In this document: positions 26,149 through 33,493 of the stretch, piece by piece
How positions within the stretch are numbered: position 1 is the stretch's first letter
Layout: every line of letters starts with the position of its first letter
Origin: NP936 sp002726085
Lineage (GTDB): Bacteria; Acidobacteriota; Vicinamibacteria; Vicinamibacterales; UBA8438
DNA length: 64,000 nt
Direction of reading: 5' to 3'
Assembly: GCA_036012905.1 (NCBI GenBank)
Contig: DASCQF010000151.1
Span: 1 to 64,000, forward strand
Notes under the pieces: model-generated
What the model saw: the letters and a program-made list of their open reading frames with translations, nothing else
Told to the model about the DNA's origin: nothing
Databases searched by the model: none
Program-made: the position numbers and the translations under genes

Positions 26149-27951
26149 ATGCGGGCGAGAGACTCTCTAGCGAAGAGATCGGCTGTGCGAATCGTCGTCG
26201 GGTGGCTTCTCGTCCTTGGCCTGACTGAGATGGCGTCTGGGCAAGAGCGACCTGTCAGTCTACCGACAGCCGCGATCGCCTTTGTCAACGTCAATGTCAT
26301 TCCGATGGACCGCGAACGCATCGACGCCGGTCAGACCGTACTCGTCCGTGGCGACCGAATCGTGGCGACCGGCGCGGCTGATGAGATGGCAATACCGAGT
26401 GGCACCAGCGTGATAGACGGTACCGGGCGCTATCTTGTGCCTGGTTTGACCGACGCCCACGTCCACCTGGTGGGAGACGGCACGGGCTTCGGCACCGCGC
26501 GACCGGACTTCGGTGACGGCCCCCTCTACCTCGCGTACGGCGTGACGACTGTCTTTAACCTTCGCGGCGCGCCGCCGCAGCTCGAATGGAGACGGCGGAT
26601 CGAAGATGGGGAGCTCGTCGGACCGTCGATCTACACGGCTGGGGAGTTCGTCAACGAACCCCGCGTGAGCACGCCGGAGGACATCGAGCGCGAGATCATG
26701 GCTCAAGCTCGTGAAGGGTACGACCTGATCAAGTTTCACGAGATCATGAGTCCGGCACAGGGTTTCACGACGACCGGGCTGACGTTTTCGGCCTACGCGA
26801 AGATGCTCGAGGTTGCTCGAGCGGCTGGAATCCCGCTCGTGGGTCACGCACCGGTGAACCTGGGGCTGGACGCCCTCTTGGAGGAGCGCCAGCCGCTGGC
26901 GCACATCGGCACGCAGTCCAACATCTACCTCCTGCCGTTGGCCGCGAACCGCGTGTGGCTCTTCATGACGGCGGCCGCGTTGATCGTGCTGATCATGGTC
27001 GTAGCGTTCGGTACTGTCGCAGAGCTCCTTCGCCGCTGGCGGACAGCTGCACGGCGGCTGTCAGCGCGCGTCTCACGCGCTCGCGTGCTTGCACGCCTGG
27101 TCTTGGCCGCCTGGGTACTGGCGGCCGTCAGCGCGGCACTGTTCCTGCCGGGCGGTCCGTTGTTCGCGAGCCTCACCCTTCGTGTCGCGTTCACGTCGCT
27201 CAACCTGATAGCCGCTGCTGCGACGGTGTGTCTCGTAGTGGTGACCGTGGGGATCTGGCGAGACGCCAGCACGTCGTCGGCTTCTCGTATTCAAGCGGCA
27301 GTCGCGTCTTTCGCAAGCCTTGCGGCGGTATGGGTTGGTCTCGTTTTCTGGGTGCCCGTGGCCTGGCGAAGCAGCGACGGCGGCATCGAACGGGTCGCGC
27401 GGCGCCTCCACGAGGCTGGAATCCCCGTGCAGACGACGCTCGTGAACTACGACGCGCTCGGCGGAACCGGCAGGATGCGGCTCGTTCAGGACCCTGTCAT
27501 GAGCTATCTACAGCCGGACGTTCTCGCGAGGTGGCGGCGAGTGCCACAGGCAGTCCCGCCCGGCTATCGTTACCCGGAGTTCATGAGGGCGGTGGCCGGC
27601 GCACTCCATCGAGCGGGCGTTCCTCTGATGGCGGGGACCGATGCCATGGGATTTCCGTGGATCGCGCCCGGCGCGTCATTGCAATACGAACTGCAACTGT
27701 TGACCGAAAGCGGCCTCACGCCCTACGAAGCCATACGCGCGGCCACGGTCGTGCCCGCAACGTTCTTGAAGAAGGGCGAGGAGTTCGGCACAATCGCCAA
27801 CGGGAAGCGGGCTGACCTTCTCTTGGTCGATGGGAATCCCGTTCAGGATGTGGGCCACCTAGCGCAGCCGGTCGGCGTCATGGCACGTGGGAGGTGGTTC
27901 ACGCGCGAACAACTGCGGCAAATGTTGGTGACGCTCGCGTCCGAGCCGTGA
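26149..27951 (+). CDS. Secreted or membrane-bound amidohydrolase with membrane helices inserted in the barrel
   Basis: A signal-like segment ends near MASGQ (residues 15-31). Amidohydrolase motifs are GLTDAHVHL near the start, IKFHE, GHAPVNL, and the C-terminal GTDAMG and GTIANGKRADLLLVDGNP. Between the two barrel halves, about residues 265-390, lie four hydrophobic helices, an uncommon architecture. Metal ligands (HVH, the His of GHAP, the Asp of GTD) appear intact. It is about 600 residues. The start is the ATG at 26149; in-frame sequence upstream is unlike a protein. It is the first gene on the cassette side of the intI relic and is followed by an attC-like element. Substrate unknown. Confidence 0.8.
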   Translation: MRARDSLAKRSAVRIVVGWLLVLGLTEMASGQERPVSLPTAAIAFVNVNVIPMDRERIDAGQTVLVRGDRIVATGAADEMAIPSGTSVIDGTGRYLVPGLTDAHVHLVGDGTGFGTARPDFGDGPLYLAYGVTTVFNLRGAPPQLEWRRRIEDGELVGPSIYTAGEFVNEPRVSTPEDIEREIMAQAREGYDLIKFHEIMSPAQGFTTTGLTFSAYAKMLEVARAAGIPLVGHAPVNLGLDALLEERQPLAHIGTQSNIYLLPLAANRVWLFMTAAALIVLIMVVAFGTVAELLRRWRTAARRLSARVSRARVLARLVLAAWVLAAVSAALFLPGGPLFASLTLRVAFTSLNLIAAAATVCLVVVTVGIWRDASTSSASRIQAAVASFASLAAVWVGLVFWVPVAWRSSDGGIERVARRLHEAGIPVQTTLVNYDALGGTGRMRLVQDPVMSYLQPDVLARWRRVPQAVPPGYRYPEFMRAVAGALHRAGVPLMAGTDAMGFPWIAPGASLQYELQLLTESGLTPYEAIRAATVVPATFLKKGEEFGTIANGKRADLLLVDGNPVQDVGHLAQPVGVMARGRWFTREQLRQMLVTLASEP

Positions 27952-28002
27952 ACGAAGAGCATGGGAAGTTCGAGGGAGCCGTACCCCGACCATGGCTAAC
28001 AG

Positions 28003-28056
28003 GCGTTTGCAGCCGACGCCGGACTGTATGCTCAACCGACGCGGCTGAAACGCGAC
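28003..28056 (+). repeat. attC-like recombination site 1
   Basis: A 54-base element with arms GCGTTT-G-CAGCCG and CGGCTG-AAACGC. The arms pair perfectly except for one extra base in the left arm, which is how integron attC L'' arms differ from L'. CTAAC lies just outside on the left and ATTGGGT, one base off GTTRRRY, on the right. It shares 45 of 54 positions with the element at 28862. It follows the stop of the amidohydrolase gene, where attC belongs in a cassette. Outer core boxes are weak, so it may be degenerate. Confidence 0.6.
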
Positions 28057-28105
28057 GATTGGGTGGACGAATCAGGAAGACCGGATTGATCACGAAACGG
28101 CGGCG

Positions 28106-28540
28106 TCAACGCCGCCGTGACCGGCGCAGCCAGTTCTGGACTTCGAGCCCTCGGAACCGGCCGAAGTCCTTGGTGTTGGCGGTGACCAGCACCAAGTCGT
28201 TTGCGTGGGCAATCGCCGCGATCTGACTGTCGACAAAGGGCGCGGACTTGCCGAGCGCCTCAAGCCGCGCGCGCTCGTGGCCATGCCACCCGGCAGCGAC
28301 CTCGTCGTACGGCAGGATCGGAAACGATCGTCGGACCACGTCTTCCAGATAGTCCTCAAGCGCGGCTCGCCTCTGCCCCCGAGGCAGACGACGACAACCG
28401 AAGGTGAGTTCGTGCCAGACCGGAGCGCCGATGGCGCACGCCGGACCGTCGGCGTCGAGGCGGTCCAGTAACTGCGTGTCCGGGGTGCGCGACGCGGGGT
28501 TCGACACGATGGTGGTGTCCAACAGATAGCGCAGCGTCAC
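28106..28540 (-). CDS. vapC: PIN-domain ribonuclease toxin (VapC-type)
   Basis: The 144-residue PIN domain has the acidic catalytic set: Asp8 in YLLDTTIV, Glu in WHELTFG, Asp in APFVDSQIAAIA and a further acid in TANTKDFGRF. Such toxins cut tRNA or rRNA until neutralised. The GTG start overlaps the antitoxin stop by four bases (GTGA), the normal antitoxin-first order. The pair lies between two attC-like elements and reads against the presumed cassette direction, as self-expressed toxin-antitoxin cassettes often do. Confidence 0.9.
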   Translation of the reverse strand: MTLRYLLDTTIVSNPASRTPDTQLLDRLDADGPACAIGAPVWHELTFGCRRLPRGQRRAALEDYLEDVVRRSFPILPYDEVAAGWHGHERARLEALGKSAPFVDSQIAAIAHANDLVLVTANTKDFGRFRGLEVQNWLRRSRRR

Positions 28541-28812
28541 AACAAGACCTGCCGGCCGGTCGTGGTATCCCGGACATTCGAGAATTCATCTTCGAGGCCG
28601 ACCTGATCTAGGGAATACTTGTCGAGAAAGCGGTTGTAAACATCACGAAAGCGGGGGCGCTTGCCACGGAGGCGCTCCACTTCGCGGCACGAAAGGACGA
28701 CGGCCACGGGTTCCCCTCGACGGGTGAGCTCGACTTCGAGTCCCGCTTCAGCCTGGTCGACAATGATCCGGAGCCGGGCACGCGCTTCGGCGATGGAGTA
28801 AGTGTGGGCCAC
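28537..28812 (-). CDS. Phd/YefM-family antitoxin
   Basis: The N-terminus MAHTYSIAEARARLRIIVD and the following LTRRGEPVAVVLS are the Phd/YefM DNA-binding fold. The C-terminal part (RDVYNRFLDKYSL onward) should wrap the toxin. I chose the GTG at 28812; it begins the family motif and lies six bases below a perfect palindrome. The longer upstream frame crosses that operator and an attC-like element, so it is not coding. 91 residues. Confidence 0.88.
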   Translation of the reverse strand: MAHTYSIAEARARLRIIVDQAEAGLEVELTRRGEPVAVVLSCREVERLRGKRPRFRDVYNRFLDKYSLDQVGLEDEFSNVRDTTTGRQVLL

Positions 28813-28817
28813 AACAA

Positions 28818-28839
28818 GATGTACAATATCATGTACATC
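28818..28839 (-). promoter_or_regulatory. Autoregulatory operator of the toxin-antitoxin pair
   Basis: GATGTACA-ATATCA-TGTACATC is a perfect 8-base inverted repeat immediately before the antitoxin start. Antitoxins of this family bind such palindromes with the toxin as co-repressor. It supports the GTG start and an own promoter. Confidence 0.7.
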
Positions 28840-28861
28840 AGAAGAATCGAAACACCCACAA

Positions 28862-28915
28862 GCGTTTGCAGTCGACCCCGGCCTCTGCGCTCGGCCGCCG
28901 CGGCTGAAACGCGAC
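28862..28915 (+). repeat. attC-like recombination site 2
   Basis: The same 54-base structure as the element at 28003: arms GCGTTT-G-CAGTCG and CGGCTG-AAACGC with the single unpaired base in the left arm. The arms are conserved while the central loop has drifted, the usual attC pattern. CCCAC before and GTGGA after can pair as outer boxes, but they do not match the canonical AAC/GTT. With site 1 it brackets a unit of about 860 bases holding only the toxin-antitoxin pair. Confidence 0.6.
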
Positions 28916-28963
28916 GGTGGACTTGAAATAGTGAGTCGCGGCCTCGGCACTTGGGATTCCTGA

Positions 28964-29968
28964 ATGACGACACCTTGCAGAACTTGGTGGCGGAATTGCG
29001 CGCTGAAAGCCGATTCAGAGATTCTGGCCATCGACAGAATGGAAGACCGGATCGCTCTGATCGCGACAGATGCATCGGAAATTCGAGGGCTGATCTCGAC
29101 TCTCGAGCTGTGCCATCACAAGGCCGACCGCTGGGTCACCAACATCATCGAGGCGATCGGCGTGGGAAAGACGGGTAAGGGATTGGGCACCCGTCTACCC
29201 GGCCAAAAACACCCTACTGAGAGCGTCTGGCAAAATGCCTGTGTCGCGCTCTCGGCATGGGCTGAAGGATGTCCCGTTACCGCGGCACAGTTGCGAATCG
29301 GAAGTGTTTCGGCCTCTGAACTTCTGTCTTGCCTCGGCGAACGCTCACCGTTGAAAGAATGGCAAGTCCATCGGGTGATCGAGAAGATCCGGAGCGTCAT
29401 CCACTGGCCGCAGCCATGTGACGGTCCCACGGCGCAGTACGAATGGCTTCTCCTGGGCGGAGATGAATACGAATTGCGTTATCGGACTCGGTGTGCGGAG
29501 TGCTACCGGGATCATGAAGACTTCTGGGGGAGGACGATACGCACGACCATCCACGATACAGTGAATGGCGAAGGGGCAGAGCTCTCGCTTGGTCTGGCGA
29601 TCGATATGCTCTGGCCATGCCACTGGAGATTTGTGGAGAATCTCCGGATTGTCCTTGGCGCGATCGGTGGAAGACTACATTCGGACCAGCCATTTGCCGC
29701 GTGTGGCAGGAACATCAGCCCGCTACCGATTCGTCGCAGAATGGAGGTTGTCTCGAATACCGTGAAGGTCTTTTGCGGATCCCCGGGGCCTGACCAGGAG
29801 GTGGACGAGAGCGTGCTGGCGGTACTCGGGAAACCGATCGAAGTGAAAAGGTGGCTCGCCGTCTCGTTGGACAAGACCATCAGGCTCCAGCTGGATCCGC
29901 CCGCCGAGGTCCGCGCGATTTCCGCGCTGGCCGGCCCCGATTGGCTGCGACAACAAGCGTCCGGCTGA
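28964..29968 (+). CDS. Hypothetical protein of the accessory island
   Basis: No family is recognised in the 334 residues. It is soluble, with seven or more Cys and Trp-rich segments (CAECYRDHEDFWGR, DMLWPCHWRF). Base composition is visibly less GC-rich than the core genes, suggesting transfer. The N-terminal 15 residues look unlike protein, while the neighbouring frame reads LNDDTLQNLVAELRAES over the same bases. A frameshift near 29010, or a true start at the ATG at 29038, is likely. It directly follows attC-like site 2, so it would be the next cassette gene. Confidence 0.6.
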   Translation: MTTPCRTWWRNCALKADSEILAIDRMEDRIALIATDASEIRGLISTLELCHHKADRWVTNIIEAIGVGKTGKGLGTRLPGQKHPTESVWQNACVALSAWAEGCPVTAAQLRIGSVSASELLSCLGERSPLKEWQVHRVIEKIRSVIHWPQPCDGPTAQYEWLLLGGDEYELRYRTRCAECYRDHEDFWGRTIRTTIHDTVNGEGAELSLGLAIDMLWPCHWRFVENLRIVLGAIGGRLHSDQPFAACGRNISPLPIRRRMEVVSNTVKVFCGSPGPDQEVDESVLAVLGKPIEVKRWLAVSLDKTIRLQLDPPAEVRAISALAGPDWLRQQASG

Positions 29969-30150
29969 GCTTCGGCGCGACGGCGGCCCTCACTGGGAAG
30001 GTGCACGTCCGGCTCGTAAATGCCTTTTGCTGCTACAAGACGCGAAGCGTGTCTCAGCCAGCTTGAAATGACTGAGCAGGCCAATTCGCACGACGAAATG
30101 AGTCACGGCGGAAACGTGAGTGGGCCTGCTTGGACGGTAATGGAGCTGCC

Positions 30151-30474
30151 ATGACACCCACACCGTTGATCTCGTTTCTTTGGGGCTTCTTGCTCACGTC
30201 AGGCATCCTGCGGGACGACATTCTCGGGTTCCGGATTCTCTCGACCCCGGGTTGGCGTCGTGGCCGGCGTATCATCGGAATCGCAGCCATTCTCTCGGGT
30301 GGTTTGTGGCTCAGCCTCGATCTAGCACTACCGTTTCTCCTGCCGCCCGGCGGCTCCGGCGCCAGGGTGGCAGATGCAATCGGCTGGTGTGCGGTGGCGG
30401 TCGCAGCCGCCACAGCTACGTGGGTGATCGTTTCGCGCAGACCGGCTTCGAGAACGCTCAGCCGCCCACATTGA
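30151..30474 (+). CDS. Small predicted membrane protein
   Basis: The 107-residue product has three hydrophobic segments (about 5-20, 43-63 and 80-97) and basic ends. The ATG at 30151 has GGAG eight bases upstream. No family is recognised. An inverted repeat (AGCAGGCC at 30075-30082, GGCCTGCT at 30123-30130) lies just before it. Confidence 0.55.
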   Translation: MTPTPLISFLWGFLLTSGILRDDILGFRILSTPGWRRGRRIIGIAAILSGGLWLSLDLALPFLLPPGGSGARVADAIGWCAVAVAAATATWVIVSRRPASRTLSRPH

Positions 30475-30507
30475 AGCAGGAGCTTCTGGCTCGCTGACAC
30501 GACCTGG

Positions 30508-30680
30508 GTGAGCATCAGCATTCGCATCTTTCATATTGCAGAGACGTCCTCTTGGAAGAGAGAGCAGCGAATATCGTGGAGATACGCTAGATTCTGCGGA
30601 TTTCATCCACTGCTCAGACGCGGAGCAGCTCATCGGGGTTGCCAATTCGAAGTTCAAGGGGCATTCGGATCTGCTCCTCA
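30508..30680 (+). pseudogene. DUF952-family gene remnant
   Basis: IRIFHIAETSSWKRE in one frame continues as SEYRGDTLDSADFIHCS and AEQLIGVANSKFKGHSDLLL in the next. These are the start and middle of a DUF952 protein, which binds no known substrate. One base is lost or gained near 30555 and the C-terminal third is missing. I see nothing else in the DNA between 30475 and the CoA-transferase gene. It marks decay at the right edge of the island. Confidence 0.65.
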
Positions 30681-30796
30681 CCCCTCGGGACTCTTCCCCG
30701 CTCCCACGGTGCTCACCAAGTGGCTATGTCTGCCGGTTCGCAAGGCGCCGTAGCCGACCGTACTCGCATTTGGACTGCCACATCGTGCCGCGCGTG

Positions 30797-32017
30797 TCAG
30801 ATCACCGCGGCCTCTTCGAGCGCGGTGATGCGCGCTGCGTCGTAGCCAATCTCTTCGAGCACGGCGTGGGTGTGCTGGCTGAGCACCGGCGGAGGCGTGC
30901 GGACACTGCCGGCGGTGTCCGCCAGCTTGACCGGTATCCCCAGCACCTGCATCGGTCCGGCCTTGGGGTGGGTCATCGGCAGCACCATCATTCGTTCCAG
31001 AAGTTGCGGGTCTGAGAGCACCTCGGCCAGGTCGCGGACGCTGCCGCATGGCACGCCCGATTCCTTCAAGGCGGCAAGCCACTCGGCGCGCGTCCGGGTG
31101 CGCAGCCGTTTGGCGAGGAGCGGCCGCAGCTCGTCCTGGTGCTCCACGCGTCCTTTGTTGGTCGCGAAGCGGGGGTCCTCCGCGACAGCGGGCGCCTCGA
31201 GCACGCCGCAGAACTTCTGGAACAGAGAGTCGTTGCCGACGGCGACGACGATGCTGCCGTCCGAGGCGGTCAGGGACTCGTAGGGCACGATGGTCGGGTG
31301 CTGGTTCCCCAGCCTGGGCGGGGCCTGCCCGGTGGCGAAGCAGATGCCCGCCTGATAGGTGAGCACCGCCGCCACCGAGTCGAGCATGCCGACGTCGATG
31401 AACTGGCCCCGGCCGGTGCGCTCGCGCGCCAGCAATCCCATCGCCACGCCGTAGGCGGCGAACATCCCTGTGACGATGTCAGCGATGGCGACACCCAAGC
31501 GATATGGCGCGCCGTCGGCCGGCCCCGTAATACTCATCAGGCCGCCTTCGCCTTGCATCACCGCGTCATATCCCGGCTCGGAGCGGCGGGGGCCGGTCTG
31601 GCCGAACCCGGAAATCGAACAATAGACCAGCCTCGGATATGACGCCGCGAGGTCGTCGTATCCGAGTCCTTGTCTTGCGAGCGTGCCGGGGCGGAAGTTC
31701 TCGACGAGCACGTCGGCCTGCGTAATCAGCTGGTCGAGCACGGCGCGGCCGTCGGGGTGCTTGAAATTGAGCGTCACGCTCTCTTTGTTGCGGTTGACGC
31801 TCAGAAAGTACGAGCTCTCGCCGTTCTGGAAAGGCGGTCCCCAGCCGCGGGTGTCGTCGCCCTTGCCAGGCTGCTCCACCTTGATGACCCGGGCCCCCAT
31901 GTCGGCCAGCATCATCGTGCAATAGGGGCCCGACAGCACACGGGTCAGATCGAGGACAGTCAACCCGGCGAGGGGGCCGTTGTTGGATAGCTCGGTTGGT
32001 GAAGCGATATCGGTCAT
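30797..32017 (-). CDS. CaiB/BaiF (family III) CoA-transferase
   Basis: This 406-residue enzyme moves CoA between carboxylic acids. The N-terminal LTVLDLTRVLSGPYCTMMLADMGARVIKVE, here recognised by its core DLTRVLSGPYC, and NRNKESVTLNFK are family blocks. The catalytic Asp is in EPGYDAVMQGEGG. FRPGTLARQGLGYDDL is also typical. The substrate cannot be told from sequence. The ATG directly follows the TGA of the aminotransferase gene, so the two form one leftward operon, perhaps for degrading an amino acid through its CoA ester. Confidence 0.9.
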   Translation of the reverse strand: MTDIASPTELSNNGPLAGLTVLDLTRVLSGPYCTMMLADMGARVIKVEQPGKGDDTRGWGPPFQNGESSYFLSVNRNKESVTLNFKHPDGRAVLDQLITQADVLVENFRPGTLARQGLGYDDLAASYPRLVYCSISGFGQTGPRRSEPGYDAVMQGEGGLMSITGPADGAPYRLGVAIADIVTGMFAAYGVAMGLLARERTGRGQFIDVGMLDSVAAVLTYQAGICFATGQAPPRLGNQHPTIVPYESLTASDGSIVVAVGNDSLFQKFCGVLEAPAVAEDPRFATNKGRVEHQDELRPLLAKRLRTRTRAEWLAALKESGVPCGSVRDLAEVLSDPQLLERMMVLPMTHPKAGPMQVLGIPVKLADTAGSVRTPPPVLSQHTHAVLEEIGYDAARITALEEAAVI

Positions 32018-33235
32018 TCAGTGCTCTCTCGTGGGTGAAGTCTCGGAAGCCAGCGGACCTGAGGCCGAGCGCAGAAGATCGCCGAGACGCGCGAGGCCTC
32101 GATGTAGCGGGTCTGGTTCTCCGCCGATGCCCACGCGTAAATGGTGCTCCAGTCCGAAGTGTATTCCCGGTACGACGAGCACGCCCTGCTGCGCCCGAAG
32201 CGTCTCGGCCAAGCGTGCCGAAGGTCGCGATCCAGCATAGCGTATCAGGGTGACTCCGCCGGCTTCGGGCGGGACCTGCTGCACCGTTTGGTGTTCGCCC
32301 GCCCAGGCCTGCACGATCGCCTGGTTGTTACGAAGTCTCTTTCGGGTGCGCGCGACCAGACGCTGGCGCCGCGACGGTTCGAGTGCGAGCCGGGCAAGGC
32401 GGTCGTTCAAGGCGCCCGGTGCGATGGTGGTGTAATCGTGGCGTCCCCAGAGCCGGTCGATCACCTCAGCCGGTCCGGCAATCCACCCTATGCGCAACCC
32501 TGGCAGCCCGAAGGTCTTCGACAGTCCGCCTGTCACGATGACCCGATCATGACGGCCCCAGGCCGACGAGCTCAGGCGCCCATCGAGCTCTGCGCCTCTA
32601 TAGATCTCGTCGGCCAGCAGCCAGCACCCTGTATCGGCGGCAATCGCGCTGAGCTCGGCTACCTCCGCCTCGTCGAGCCGGGCTCCGGTCGGGTTGTTGG
32701 GGTTACAGACGGCGATGAGCCGCGTGTGGGGCGTGACGGCCGCGCGCACTTCACCGAGGTCAAGCCGCCATCGCGCCGGGGACCGGAGACCGTCTGCGGG
32801 TCCCCGTGAGCCACCAGGTCCGCTCTGACCGGCATGGTCCACAAGGCGGGGCTCGAGCCATACCTCGCGCACCGTTGCTCCAAAGGATCGGGCCAGGCCT
32901 GGAATCTGCATATAAGTTGGCTGGATCACCACAACCTCATCGCCCGGCTCGACAAGATGCCAGCAGGTGACGAAGTTCGCCTCGGATCCGCCGTTGGTCA
33001 CCAGCACATTGGCGGCCGTCGCACCGTCGTACATGGCGGCGATCCGTTCCCGCAGCGGGATGGTGCCGTTGGTCTGCGGGTAGCCCAGCTCCTGTTCGAG
33101 GAGGTCCTCCAAGTCGCCGGCCCCGACGAGCTCCCGTAGTCGCAGCGGGTGCACTCCGCTCTCCGACAGGTTGATCTCCACCTGGTGCTCGTGCACGGAC
33201 TGCCAGCGTTCGAGGTCGAAGCTCTCGATGTTCAC
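32018..33235 (-). CDS. Class I/II PLP-dependent aminotransferase
   Basis: Fold-type I aminotransferase of 405 residues. NGGSEANFVT binds cofactor phosphate, CNPNNPTG and LLADEIYRG are the Asn and Asp/Tyr motifs, and GGLSKTFGLPGLRIGW holds the Schiff-base lysine. A Gly/Pro/Ser-rich insert of about 20 residues (DHAGQSGPGGSRGPADG) interrupts the region before RWRLDLGEV and looks like a recent expansion. Its stop abuts the CoA-transferase start. Substrate unknown. Confidence 0.88.
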   Translation of the reverse strand: MNIESFDLERWQSVHEHQVEINLSESGVHPLRLRELVGAGDLEDLLEQELGYPQTNGTIPLRERIAAMYDGATAANVLVTNGGSEANFVTCWHLVEPGDEVVVIQPTYMQIPGLARSFGATVREVWLEPRLVDHAGQSGPGGSRGPADGLRSPARWRLDLGEVRAAVTPHTRLIAVCNPNNPTGARLDEAEVAELSAIAADTGCWLLADEIYRGAELDGRLSSSAWGRHDRVIVTGGLSKTFGLPGLRIGWIAGPAEVIDRLWGRHDYTTIAPGALNDRLARLALEPSRRQRLVARTRKRLRNNQAIVQAWAGEHQTVQQVPPEAGGVTLIRYAGSRPSARLAETLRAQQGVLVVPGIHFGLEHHLRVGIGGEPDPLHRGLARLGDLLRSASGPLASETSPTREH

Positions 33236-33493
33236 GCGCTCGCAAGATCCTCTTCTTCGCCCTTGTTCAGCGTGTTCACAGCCCCAGCCGGTCCGCTGTA
33301 CCTGCCGGTTCCTGTGAGGCGTCTAACTAGATATCTGGTCGCTTTTCGGCGGTTGCGTCTACCGGTGTCCGAACCGACCGAGAGCCGTTGCTTGAAGCCC
33401 GGGCAGCGGACCGAATAAAATCAAAGGTTCCGGTGTTCAGCCTCATCGGTGCAACCGGCACGATATCAGCTTCATGCGAGGCTCAGCCAGTTG

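Noticed and set aside
30075..30130. Inverted repeat AGCAGGCC/GGCCTGCT as a third attC
   Set aside because: It does not share the GCGTTTGCAG/CTGAAACGC arms or the one-base asymmetry of the other two sites.
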